The notes beneath the pieces are model-generated. The model was given only the letters and a program-made list of their open reading frames with translations, searched no databases and was not told the DNA's origin. Positions 17,226 through 26,115 of a stretch of 30,819 nucleotides of DNA are shown here, piece after piece (the stretch's first letter is position 1; every line of letters begins with the position of its first letter). The DNA is taken from the NCBI GenBank assembly GCA_910580075.1, contig CAJTVR010000041.1, positions 10,236 through 41,054 on the forward strand. The letters run 5' to 3'. The stretch comes from an uncultured Eubacterium sp. (lineage in GTDB: Bacteria; Bacillota; Clostridia; Lachnospirales; Lachnospiraceae). Made by a program: the position numbers and the translations under genes.

Positions 17226-17533
17226 ACACGTAAAATTCATCCGGTTACCAGCCAGGCAGAGAAATGTTTTCCTTTTTCTGTGACTCCGAAGAACAGTTAG
17301 AAATTCTTAATTTTCTGCCCGATACACAGGATTTGGGGCCACTGCCTGCCGCAGCAGAAAACATGGAAGCCCCAAAAGATGCCTGCCAGTGCCGCTGCAT
17401 AAAGCATACCAAAACGCCAGGGCATCAGGCACCGGTCCGTCCGATGCCATAGAACTATCGCAGAAAATTTAGAAGTTCTTACTGTTCGGAGGCGGAACAG
17501 AAAAAGGAAAACATTTCTCTGCCTGGCGTTCGG
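17226..17533 (-). repeat. Full-length copy of the 290-bp palindromic element (inverted orientation)
   Basis: Its ends are a perfect 30-bp inverted repeat: 17251-17280 (GCCAGGCAGAGAAATG and on to TTTTTCTG) against 17498-17527. Read on the - strand, the interior matches the copies at 25139 and 30291 through TAAGAA-TTCTAAATTTTCTG, CGGACGGACCGGTGCCTGAT and CACCTTTTGGGGCTTCC-like blocks. Homology with the copy at 30291 continues about 25 bp beyond the palindrome (GGCTGGTA and TGAATTT). It sits in the presumed leader of addB. No ORF is conserved among copies. Confidence 0.92.
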
Positions 17534-17640
17534 GAATCCCATACGTTCGGATGGTGGATCATTTATAGCAAACAGCCCTCCCAGGGTTTCGCGCAGCGCG
17601 CATAAAACTTCGGCAGCAGCCATAAAAAAGGAGAAAAAGT

Positions 17641-20600
17641 ATGTCACTACAGTTTATCACAGGCAATTCCGGCAGTGGAAAATCCACATGGCTTTATGAG
17701 CATATGATTAAAGAAGCAGGAAAGTATCCGCAGAAAAATTTCCTGTATCTTGTACCGGAGCAGTTTACGATGCAGACGCAGAAAGAATTTATCGACCGCC
17801 ACCCTTCCCATTCGATTTTAAATATAGACGTCCTGAGCTTTGAGCGTCTTGCTTACCGTGTATTTGACGAACTAGGCATGATGGATGTCCTTGTACTGGA
17901 AGAAACAGGCAAAAACCTGGTGCTTCGCAATGTAGCGCTTCAAAAAGAACACAGTCTGTCGCTGCTGGGAGGAAGCATACGTAAAACCGGATATATCAGT
18001 GAAATCAAATCTCTCATTTCCGAGCTTACGCAGTATCACGTTTCACTGGAAGACTTGGAACATGTGCGGGATGGGCTGGAGCAGAAAAATGCACTCTGGT
18101 ATAAACTGGGAGATATTTTAACGCTTTACCGCGGGTTTCAGGAATTTCTGGAAGGAAAGTATGTGACATCAGATGAAATCGTAACACTGCTGGCCAAAGC
18201 GGCACCTGAGTCAAAGATGTTAAAGGGAAGTGTTGTCGTACTCGATGGATATACCGGATTTACACCGGTACAGAATGAATTTTTAGAAGAGCTGCTTGTA
18301 CTGGCAGAGTGTGTGCAGACAGCTCTGACCGTGGATGACGGGGAAGCTTTGTACGGAAGGGCGGACGTCCAGGAGCTTTTTTATCTGAGTAAGAAAACAT
18401 ACCAGACGCTTTGTGAGACTGCGCAGCGCCAGAGCGTGGAGATTCTGCCGCCGGTTATTCTGGGAAACGGACAGGACAGGCGGTATCAGAATGCCCCGGC
18501 AATTTTTCACCTGGAGCAGAATTTATTCCGAAGGCATCCTGCAAAATATAAAGATCAGCCGCAGGAGATTAAAATCTGCAGCCTGTTTCAGCCCAAAAAC
18601 GAACTCCGGTATGTGGCAGGGGAAATCCGAAGGCTGGTCAGTGAAAAACAGTTCCGTTTTCTGGATATCGCAGTTGTGACAGGTGATGTGCCTTCTTATG
18701 CAAATTATGCGGAAGAGATATTTGCCCGGTACGGGATTCCTCTGTTTATTGACCAGAAGAAAAATATTCTGTTTCATCCGATGACAGAACTGGTACGGGC
18801 AGTTTTGGAAATGGAGACCAGTGATTATTCTTTTGAAAGTGTCATGCGGTTTTTTAAAAGCGGTTTAAGCGGCATGGATGCAGACACCATTGATTTAATG
18901 GAAAATTATCTGCTTGCATTTGGAATCAGAGGGTTCAAACGGTATCAGAACGCCTGGGTGCGTCCGGCATCATGGCTGGAAGAGGCGGAGCTTTCGGGAT
19001 TAAACGAAGCGCGGGTTCAGTTTGCAGAATGGTTTACGCCGTTTCATGAAGTCTTTCATAAGAAAGAAGCGACTGTACGGGAGATGACAGCAGCTTTGTA
19101 TGAGCTTTTAGTGAAACTCCGTCTGCAGGAACAGATGCAGGTGCAGAAGGTTCAGTTTGAAGAAGAAGGAATGCTGGCGGAAGCAAAGGAAAATGAACAG
19201 ATTTATGGAATTGTCATGGACTTGTTTGACAAAGCAGTGGAGCTGTTAGGAGACAGGCATGTGCCGGTAAAGGAATACACACAGATTTTAGAGGCCGGAT
19301 TTGAGGCGTCAAAAGTGGGCATTATTCCGCCTGGATATGACAGGGTACTGTTTGGAGACATTGAACGGACCAGGCTGGATCATATCAGGGTGCTTTTCTT
19401 TATCGGTGTGAACGACGGAATTATACCTAAAAATGAAGCAGGGAGCGGCATTTTATCAGAGTATGAGAGGGAAAAGCTGGCTGGATTTGAACTGATGCTT
19501 TCTCCAACCGCGAGGGAAAAGGCTTTTATACAGAAGTTTTATCTGTATTTAAATCTTACAAAGCCGTCGGACAGGCTGTATCTGACCTGTTCACAGACCG
19601 GACAGGACGGAGAAACCAGGCGCAGGTCATATTTAATCGGAGCGGTTTTAAAAATGTTTCCGAATCTGCATGTTACGCTGCCCAAAGAAGACATGCTGGC
19701 AACGCCGCAAAGCAGCCTCCAGTATTTTTTATCCGGGCTGGAAGAGGCAAAAAACGGGGAAGAAAATGAGGAATGGAAAGCACTGTATGCCTGGTACATG
19801 CAGCATGAAACCTGGGCCGGGGCGGTATCGGGATATATCAGGGCTGCTTTTTATTCCTATCAGGATTCCAGGCTTGGAGCGCAAATCTGCCGCAGCCTGT
19901 ATGGAAAAGTACTGGAAAATTCAGTAACCAGACTGGAGCGCTTTGCCGGATGTGCGTTTGCACATTTTCTGCAGTACGGACTCAGGCTTTCCAAACGGCA
20001 GATGAATGAATTTGAGCCGCTGGATTTTGGAAATATTCTGCACAGTGCGCTGGAACAGTATGCAAAACGGATGCAGGCAGCCGGAGACGACTGGTTTCAT
20101 ATTTCAGAAGAGAATCAGAAACAGTATGCAAAAGAGGCGGTTGAGCTTGCGATTGCCCAGTGCCAGAATACAGCCCTGGCAGAAGGCGAGCGCAATATTT
20201 ACCTTGTGCGGCGCATGGAAAAGGTACTGAACCGGACTGTGGAAGTGCTGGGCCGCCAGATTAAAAGCGGCAGTTTTGTACCGGAAAATTATGAAGTAGC
20301 ATTTGAATATGTAAACCGGCTGGATGCGATTCAGTTTACACTCGGAGAAGAAGAAAAGATGCATTTAAGGGGCAGGATTGACCGGATGGATGTCTGGGAA
20401 CGCGGACAGGAAGTCTATGTCAAAGTCATTGACTATAAATCAGGAAATACGAGTTTCCAGCTTGTATCCCTCTATCACGGACTGCAGCTGCAGCTGGTTG
20501 TGTATCTGAATGCAGCCATGGAGCTGATGCGCAGGAAATATCCGGGCAGGGAGATTAAGCCCGCGGGGATTTTTTACTATCACATAGACGATCCGATGCT

Positions 20601-21078
20601 GGAAACTGATGAAGAGGAATCAGAGGAAGAAATACGGGAACAGATCTTTGCAAAACTAAAGCTGGACGGATATGTGAACGCAGACCCCGAAGTGTACCGG
20701 GCAATGGACCACGAAATGCAGTCATCGTCCAAAATCCTGCCAGTGACGGAGAATAAGGACGGATCTCTCCGGAAAAATTCCAAAGCGGCAAGCGGGGAAC
20801 AGTTTGCGGTTATTTCTGATTATGTGAACCGGAAAATTTCCGAGCTTGGCAGGCGCATGATACAGGGAGAGATTTCTGTAAATCCTTATGAACTGGACGG
20901 AAATACGCCCTGCGGTTACTGTCCGTACCAGAGTGTGTGCGGATTTGATGAAAAAATCGATGGATTTGTGTACCGGAGCCTGAAAAAATTTGACCAGGCA
21001 TCCGAGATTTTAGATAACATGGCAGCAGAAGAAGCAGAAGAAGCAAAAGAAGCAAAAGAAAAACAACAGGATTTCTAA
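17641..21078 (+). CDS. addB: ATP-dependent helicase/nuclease subunit AddB
   Basis: Subunit of the AddAB double-strand-break repair complex, which processes DNA ends for RecA and recognises Chi-like sites. A Walker A motif, GNSGSGKST, is at residues 8-16. The C-terminal RecB-type nuclease holds GRIDRMD and VIDYKSG with Asp931. The iron-sulfur cysteines are Cys771, Cys1091, Cys1094 and Cys1100, the same mutual spacing as in Bacillus subtilis AddB. The length of 1145 residues is family-typical. The ATG follows AAGGAG at eight bases. The last 20 residues are a low-complexity Glu/Ala/Lys run coded by GAAGCA-like repeats. addA follows after 138 bp. Confidence 0.97.
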   Translation: MSLQFITGNSGSGKSTWLYEHMIKEAGKYPQKNFLYLVPEQFTMQTQKEFIDRHPSHSILNIDVLSFERLAYRVFDELGMMDVLVLEETGKNLVLRNVALQKEHSLSLLGGSIRKTGYISEIKSLISELTQYHVSLEDLEHVRDGLEQKNALWYKLGDILTLYRGFQEFLEGKYVTSDEIVTLLAKAAPESKMLKGSVVVLDGYTGFTPVQNEFLEELLVLAECVQTALTVDDGEALYGRADVQELFYLSKKTYQTLCETAQRQSVEILPPVILGNGQDRRYQNAPAIFHLEQNLFRRHPAKYKDQPQEIKICSLFQPKNELRYVAGEIRRLVSEKQFRFLDIAVVTGDVPSYANYAEEIFARYGIPLFIDQKKNILFHPMTELVRAVLEMETSDYSFESVMRFFKSGLSGMDADTIDLMENYLLAFGIRGFKRYQNAWVRPASWLEEAELSGLNEARVQFAEWFTPFHEVFHKKEATVREMTAALYELLVKLRLQEQMQVQKVQFEEEGMLAEAKENEQIYGIVMDLFDKAVELLGDRHVPVKEYTQILEAGFEASKVGIIPPGYDRVLFGDIERTRLDHIRVLFFIGVNDGIIPKNEAGSGILSEYEREKLAGFELMLSPTAREKAFIQKFYLYLNLTKPSDRLYLTCSQTGQDGETRRRSYLIGAVLKMFPNLHVTLPKEDMLATPQSSLQYFLSGLEEAKNGEENEEWKALYAWYMQHETWAGAVSGYIRAAFYSYQDSRLGAQICRSLYGKVLENSVTRLERFAGCAFAHFLQYGLRLSKRQMNEFEPLDFGNILHSALEQYAKRMQAAGDDWFHISEENQKQYAKEAVELAIAQCQNTALAEGERNIYLVRRMEKVLNRTVEVLGRQIKSGSFVPENYEVAFEYVNRLDAIQFTLGEEEKMHLRGRIDRMDVWERGQEVYVKVIDYKSGNTSFQLVSLYHGLQLQLVVYLNAAMELMRRKYPGREIKPAGIFYYHIDDPMLETDEEESEEEIREQIFAKLKLDGYVNADPEVYRAMDHEMQSSSKILPVTENKDGSLRKNSKAASGEQFAVISDYVNRKISELGRRMIQGEISVNPYELDGNTPCGYCPYQSVCGFDEKIDGFVYRSLKKFDQASEILDNMAAEEAEEAKEAKEKQQDF

Positions 21079-21216
21079 GCGGCAGCTGGAAAAAAGACTG
21101 CTGTACAGGCAAAGGAATGAGCGGATTCTAACGAACAGTAAAGAGGCGGGCAACAGCGCCGGTGTAGAATGCTGCCGGAAAATCAGGCAGGGAATAAAAG
21201 ATGGGACGGGCAGGTT

Positions 21217-24200
21217 ATGGGTGTAACATGGACAGAGGAACAAAGACAGGTCATTGAGTTAAGGAACAGAAATTTATTAGTATCCGCCGCCGCAGGCTCC
21301 GGGAAGACGGCGGTGTTAGTGGAACGCATTGTGCAAAAGGTGCTGGATCAAAATCATCCGGTGGATATTGACCGGATGCTGATTGTCACCTTTACGAAAG
21401 CGGCCGCGGCAGAGATGAGGGAGAGAGTCAGCCAGGCAATTGAAGCGCGCATGGAGCAGGAGCCCGAAAACTCCAGTCTGCAGCGGCAGGCAACGCTGGT
21501 ACATAATGCGCAGATTACAACGATTGACAGTTTCTGCCTTTATGTCGTGCGCAATTACTTTCAGACAATCGGCTTAGAGCCTTCGTTTCGGATTGCAGAC
21601 CCGGGGGAGCTGAAGCTGTTAAAGGCGGATGTGGCAGCGGAAGTGATGGAGGAGCACTATAAGCAGAAAGAAGAAGGATTTTTACAGCTTGCCGACCGGT
21701 ATGCGACGGCAAGAAGCGATGCAGCTTTGGAAGAATTTATGCTGCGGCTGTACGATTTTTCACAGAGCTATCCATGGCCTCTGGAGTGGCTTGCATCTTT
21801 GGGCAGCCATTACCAGATCGAAAATCTGCAGCAGCTGAATGAGCAGGCATGGATGCAGGGACTTTTACGGTATCTGGGGCATGTGACGGCAGATCTGAAA
21901 AGACAGATGCAGGAAGCTGCGGCACTGTGCATGGATGCAGACGGCCCCGGGATGTATCTGGCAGCGGTACAGGATGACGTCGCACTGTTAGAAGATTTAT
22001 GTGCCTGCAGCAGCTATGAAGCGTATGCGGACCGGCTTTCGGCTTTGAAATTTACCAAGCTGGGCGTCAGCCGCAAATATGAAGGAAGTACAGAAAAGCA
22101 GGATCAGGTCAAAGAATGGCGCAAGACGATGAAAGATATGCTTGGAAAAATAAAAAAGGCATATTTTTATCAGGACAGTTTAAAAATGCTTTCAGACATT
22201 CAAAAAATCCTGCCGGATGTTTCGGCGCTTTCTGAGCTCGCGCTGGCCTTTAGCAGGGCTTACCGGCAAAAGAAAGAAGAGCGTAACCTGCTGGACTTTT
22301 CGGATATTGAGCATTATGCGCTCAAAATACTTGTGGATGAGAAGACCAGACAGGCGACTGCAGCGGCAAGGGAACTGCGGGAAACTTACGAAGAGATTAT
22401 GATTGACGAGTACCAGGACAGCAATTATGTGCAGGAAACAATACTCCGGGCAGTTTCCCGTGAAGAATCCGGGCAGAATAATATTTTTATGGTAGGCGAC
22501 GTCAAGCAGAGCATTTACCGCTTCCGCCTGGCCAGGCCTGAACTTTTTATTGATAAATACAAGACTTACACGGCTGAGGAAAGCAGCTGCCAGAAAATTG
22601 ACCTGTATAAAAATTTCCGCAGCAGAAAGGAAACGATAGACAGCATTAACTGGATTTTTTACCAGATTATGCATGAGGATCTGGGAAACGTAGAATATGA
22701 CACAAAGGCAGCGCTTTATGCAGGGGCTTCATACCCGCAGATTACGGATGATGTCCGGGCAAAAGAGCTGGAAGAGCCGCATGATGCGGACAGTCAGGAA
22801 GCAGTCCCTGGAGATGCATATCTGAAGGAAGAACCAAAACAGCCGCATGATGCGGACAGTCAGGAAGCAGTCCCTGGAGATGCATATCCGAAGGAAGAGC
22901 CAGAAGAGCCGCGTCATGCGGACAGTCTGGGAGCAGTCCCTGCTGACGGATACCTGAAAGAAAGCCGGAAAAATCCGTTTCGAAGCGAGCTGCTGCTTGC
23001 ACAGGCTTCGAAGGAAGAGCTGGCACAGGATGGCATGAACGGCTGGCAGGAAATGGAAGCACGCATGACCGCAGCACGGATCCGGGAGCTTTTGGATTCC
23101 CAGATGGTGACGGATAAAGCAGACGGCGGGCTTCGGCCTGTGCGTTATCAGGATATCGTCATTTTACTGCGCAGCATGACCGGGTGGGCGGATACATTTT
23201 TAAAAATACTGACACAGGCCGGCATTCCGGCGCACACAGCGTCACGTACCGGGTATTTCAGCGCAGTTGAAATACAGACAATCTTAAGCATGCTTTCCAT
23301 TCTGGATAATCCGCTGCAGGATATCCCGTTTGCGGCAGTGCTGGCTTCACCGATTGGGGGAATGAGCGGGGAAGAGCTGGCGAGAATCAAAACATACAGC
23401 AGTAAACATTTTTATTACCGGGCATTAGAAGAATATGCGCAGTACGGCCCTGGAGGCATGGAAAAACAAGAGCATGCGGATGAAGAAGGCAGTCTGCTTC
23501 GGGAAAAGGCAGTCCGGTTTTTAGCCCTCTATAAGAAACTGCGGAGACTGACAGCTTTTACGCCTGTTCATAAATTAATACAGACAGTGCTTCAGGAAAC
23601 CGGGTATGATTCATTTATCCAGGCAATGCCTTCCGGGAATCAGCGCAGGGCAAACGTAGATATGCTGGTCGAAAAAGCGGCGGCTTATGAAAAAACCAGT
23701 TATAAAGGACTGTTTCATTTTGTGCGGTATATTGAACAACTGAAAAAGTACGAAGTAGATTTCGGAGAAGCAGATATTACAAGCGAAAATGAAAATGTTG
23801 TACGGATTATGAGTATCCATAAAAGCAAAGGCCTGGAATTTCCGGTTGTCTTCGTCTGCGGTATGGGTAAGCAGTTTAACCGCCAGGATACCCGCAGCAG
23901 GCTTATTCTGCACCCGGAATACGGCATCGGCCTGGATTTTATTGATGCAGATCGAAGAATCCGAAAGCCTGGATTTATCAAGAAGATTCTGGAAAATGAA
24001 ATCGGGATTGAAAATCAGGGAGAGGAACTTCGCGTCTTATATGTAGCACTTACCCGTGCGAAAGAAAAACTGATTCTGACAGGAGCGGTGAAAGAAGCGC
24101 CAGAAGAGACAGCAGAACGCAAACCAGAGCCGCAGCACCAGGAAGTAAAGGAATTACATCCCGGACGGTCTATGGATTATTTTACCAGATACCAGGCATC

Positions 24201-25101
24201 CTGCTATCTGGACTGGGTGTATCCATGCGTGAAGGATGCCGGGGATTTGTTTCACATACGCATTTATAAAATACAGGACCTGATGATGCAGGAAGCAGTG
24301 GAAGCTGCCGTAAACAGGCTCAGCCAAAGGCAGGTCGAACAGCTCTTCCAGACCGCAGACCGGCAGTGTTACAGACAGCTGGATGAAAAACTCTCCTGGC
24401 AGTATCCGTTTGCATCCGATACGGATTTAAAGACAAAAATATCTGTGACAGAGTTAAAGCGCCATCAAAGCGAGGTCTTGCAGGAAGACGCTTATTTATC
24501 AGAAGAAATGTTTACACAGGAACGCGAAAGCATTATACCGCTGTTTATGCAGGAAGGCGGCTCACAGGAAAAGAAGGGAGCTTTGCGGGGCAGCGCTGTC
24601 CACAAAATCATGGAAGAACTGGATTTTGTCCGCAGCATAAAGAGCACCGACCGTGTAGCAGATATCCGCATGCAGATACAGGATATGCTGGACAGACAGC
24701 GGATTACAAAGGAAATGAAACAGCTGGCCAGTCCGGGGCTGTTTGCCGGATTTTTAAACAGCCCTCTGCTGGAACGCATGGCAAAGGCACAGCAGCAGGG
24801 ACAGCTTTATAAAGAACAGCCGTTCGTTATGGGCATTCCGGCGTCCCGCCTGTATGAAAAAGCAAGCGGGGAGCTGGTACTGATTCAGGGTATTGCAGAC
24901 GTGTACTGGATCGAAGACGGCGGGCTTGTGATACTGGATTATAAGACAGATTCCGTAAAGCAGGAAGAGGAGCTTGTGAAGCGGTATAAAATACAGCTGG
25001 AACTTTATGCAGAAGCACTGCAGAAGGCAGCGGGAGTGCAGGTGAAAGAAAAACTGATTTATTCATTTGCACTGCGAAAGACGGTTCGGGTACAGGACTG
25101 A
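21217..25101 (+). CDS. addA: ATP-dependent helicase/nuclease subunit AddA
   Basis: UvrD-type 3'-5' helicase and nuclease partner of AddB. The helicase motifs in order are AAAGSGKTA (Walker A, residues 24-32), TIDSFC, IDEYQDSN (Walker B), GDVKQSIYRFR, IMSIHKSKGLEFPVV and LYVALTRAKEKL. The C-terminal nuclease has GSAVHKIMEELD and LDYKTD with Asp1241. The protein has 1294 residues from the ATG at 21217, chosen because homologues begin at MGVTWTEEQ; an upstream in-frame ATG at 21169 would add 16 unrelated residues. Odd: three 22-residue tandem repeats (519-584) are inserted in the linker before the segment ELLLAQ, where other AddA proteins have a short acidic loop. Confidence 0.97.
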   Translation: MGVTWTEEQRQVIELRNRNLLVSAAAGSGKTAVLVERIVQKVLDQNHPVDIDRMLIVTFTKAAAAEMRERVSQAIEARMEQEPENSSLQRQATLVHNAQITTIDSFCLYVVRNYFQTIGLEPSFRIADPGELKLLKADVAAEVMEEHYKQKEEGFLQLADRYATARSDAALEEFMLRLYDFSQSYPWPLEWLASLGSHYQIENLQQLNEQAWMQGLLRYLGHVTADLKRQMQEAAALCMDADGPGMYLAAVQDDVALLEDLCACSSYEAYADRLSALKFTKLGVSRKYEGSTEKQDQVKEWRKTMKDMLGKIKKAYFYQDSLKMLSDIQKILPDVSALSELALAFSRAYRQKKEERNLLDFSDIEHYALKILVDEKTRQATAAARELRETYEEIMIDEYQDSNYVQETILRAVSREESGQNNIFMVGDVKQSIYRFRLARPELFIDKYKTYTAEESSCQKIDLYKNFRSRKETIDSINWIFYQIMHEDLGNVEYDTKAALYAGASYPQITDDVRAKELEEPHDADSQEAVPGDAYLKEEPKQPHDADSQEAVPGDAYPKEEPEEPRHADSLGAVPADGYLKESRKNPFRSELLLAQASKEELAQDGMNGWQEMEARMTAARIRELLDSQMVTDKADGGLRPVRYQDIVILLRSMTGWADTFLKILTQAGIPAHTASRTGYFSAVEIQTILSMLSILDNPLQDIPFAAVLASPIGGMSGEELARIKTYSSKHFYYRALEEYAQYGPGGMEKQEHADEEGSLLREKAVRFLALYKKLRRLTAFTPVHKLIQTVLQETGYDSFIQAMPSGNQRRANVDMLVEKAAAYEKTSYKGLFHFVRYIEQLKKYEVDFGEADITSENENVVRIMSIHKSKGLEFPVVFVCGMGKQFNRQDTRSRLILHPEYGIGLDFIDADRRIRKPGFIKKILENEIGIENQGEELRVLYVALTRAKEKLILTGAVKEAPEETAERKPEPQHQEVKELHPGRSMDYFTRYQASCYLDWVYPCVKDAGDLFHIRIYKIQDLMMQEAVEAAVNRLSQRQVEQLFQTADRQCYRQLDEKLSWQYPFASDTDLKTKISVTELKRHQSEVLQEDAYLSEEMFTQERESIIPLFMQEGGSQEKKGALRGSAVHKIMEELDFVRSIKSTDRVADIRMQIQDMLDRQRITKEMKQLASPGLFAGFLNSPLLERMAKAQQQGQLYKEQPFVMGIPASRLYEKASGELVLIQGIADVYWIEDGGLVILDYKTDSVKQEEELVKRYKIQLELYAEALQKAAGVQVKEKLIYSFALRKTVRVQD
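22771..22968 (+). repeat. Three in-frame 66-bp tandem repeats within addA
   Basis: Units start at 22771, 22837 and 22903, each 66 bp. Units 1 and 2 are almost identical; unit 3 is diverged. Each encodes a 22-residue acidic, Pro-containing block with the core PHDADSQEAVPGDAY (RHADSLGAVPADGY in the third). The period keeps the frame open. The repeats fall in a presumed surface linker, so copy number may vary without destroying the enzyme. Confidence 0.95.
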
Positions 25102-25138
25102 TTAGAGAGATGCTGATGTTATGAAAAGTATAGATTAA

Positions 25139-25427
25139 CCGGACGCTGGGAAGAGACACTGTTTCCTTTTTCTGTTCCGCTTGCGAACAGTAAGAAATTC
25201 TAAATTTTCTGCTTCCAGTCTGTGGCAGCGGACGGACCGGTGCCTGATGCCCTGACGTTATGGCATGCCTGATGCAGTGGCACTGGCAGTCACCTTTTGG
25301 GGCTTCTGCGTTTCTGGCAGTAGCAGGCAGTGTGCCCCAAATCCTGGATATGAGCAGAAAATTAAGAATTTCTAACTGTTCTCCAGAGTCACAGAAAAAG
25401 GAAACCGTGACTCCGCCTGGCGTCCGG
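25139..25427 (+). repeat. Full-length copy of the 290-bp palindromic element
   Basis: It begins CCGGACGCTGGG (25139) and ends GCGTCCGG (25427). Inner arms TAAGAAATTCTAAATTTTCT (25191) and AGAAAATTAAGAATTTCTAA (ending 25375) pair. Interior stems include GGTGCCTG with CAGTCACC and TTTGGGGC with GCCCCAAA. It fills most of the 360-bp gap between addA and maf; the remaining 30-bp flanks hold only the maf ribosome binding site. No ORF of protein-like composition is present. Confidence 0.92.
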
Positions 25428-25461
25428 TTTATTTAACCCAAAATGAAAGGAAAAAGTAATT

Positions 25462-26052
25462 ATGCGCATTATTTTAGCATCTGCATCTCCAAGAAGAAAA
25501 GAACTGTTTCAAAAACTGTTTCCAGTCTTTGAAATTATTCCGGCACAGTCTGAAGAAGTCAGCCTGGCAGCCTCACCAGAAGAAACCGTACTGGAACTAG
25601 CAGCACAGAAAGCAGAAGAGGTCAGCCGGCTGCTGGAAGGCACAAAAGATTATCTGATTGCCGGTGCAGATACAGTAGTATCATGGCAGGGGGAAATACT
25701 TGGCAAACCAAAACATGAAAAGGACGCACAGCGCATGCTCAGGATGCTTTCCGGGAATACGCATCAGGTATATACCGGTGTAACGCTGATGTATGCGAAA
25801 AATAAAAGACAGGAATGCATAAAATTTGCAGAATGCACAGATGTGAAATTTTATCCGGTTTTGGAAGCAGAAATCAAAGCCTATATAAAGACCGGCGAGC
25901 CGATGGATAAGGCCGGAAGTTACGGTATACAGGGGCTTGGCGGACGGTTTGTGGAAAGAATCGAAGGGGACTATGAAAATGTGGTCGGACTTCCTGTGTC
26001 AAAAATTTATCAGGTTTTAAAGAAAATAGATGATTTTTCATTGCCTTTTTGA
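25462..26052 (+). CDS. maf: Maf family nucleotide pyrophosphatase
   Basis: House-cleaning pyrophosphatase that hydrolyses non-canonical or specific nucleoside triphosphates (dTTP/UTP type in most members), also linked to septum formation in Bacillus. The signature SASPRRKELF is at residues 7-16; GADTVV carries the catalytic Asp; KPKHEKDA and GLGGRFVERIEGDYENVVGL complete the family pattern. At 196 residues it is typical. The ATG follows AAAGGAAAA. It is separated from addA by a palindromic repeat, and leads a group of genes with small gaps. Confidence 0.96.
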   Translation: MRIILASASPRRKELFQKLFPVFEIIPAQSEEVSLAASPEETVLELAAQKAEEVSRLLEGTKDYLIAGADTVVSWQGEILGKPKHEKDAQRMLRMLSGNTHQVYTGVTLMYAKNKRQECIKFAECTDVKFYPVLEAEIKAYIKTGEPMDKAGSYGIQGLGGRFVERIEGDYENVVGLPVSKIYQVLKKIDDFSLPF

Positions 26053-26115
26053 ACAATTCATACTATGATAAAAGAATAAGAGAATTGAAAATTATGAAGA
26101 AAAGGAGAACGTAAG

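Larger units (their letters stand above)
16659..17640. other. 982-bp region without a protein gene between prfA and addB
   Basis: It holds, in order: a strong hairpin (16667-16713), an AT-rich stretch, a good sigma-A promoter (16977-17005), about 220 bp rich in CAGCCAGGCAG-like short words (17019-17226), and an inverted copy of the large palindromic repeat (17226-17533). A 93-residue ORF starting at 17019 lacks a ribosome binding site and overlaps the repeat, so it is not called. Confidence 0.7.

Noticed and set aside
17019..17300. 93-residue ORF directly after the strong promoter at 16977-17005
   Set aside because: No ribosome binding site, a composition unlike neighbouring proteins, and its end runs through the palindromic repeat. 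A small protein cannot be excluded but is not supported.
17226..17533. CRISPR array or insertion sequence as the explanation of the repeats
   Set aside because: The copies are kilobases apart with no regular spacers, and no transposase gene or cas gene is in the window.
22742..23077. Reverse-strand ORFs with repeated segments opposite addA
   Set aside because: They are shadows of the in-frame tandem repeats of AddA, which carries the helicase motifs on the + strand.
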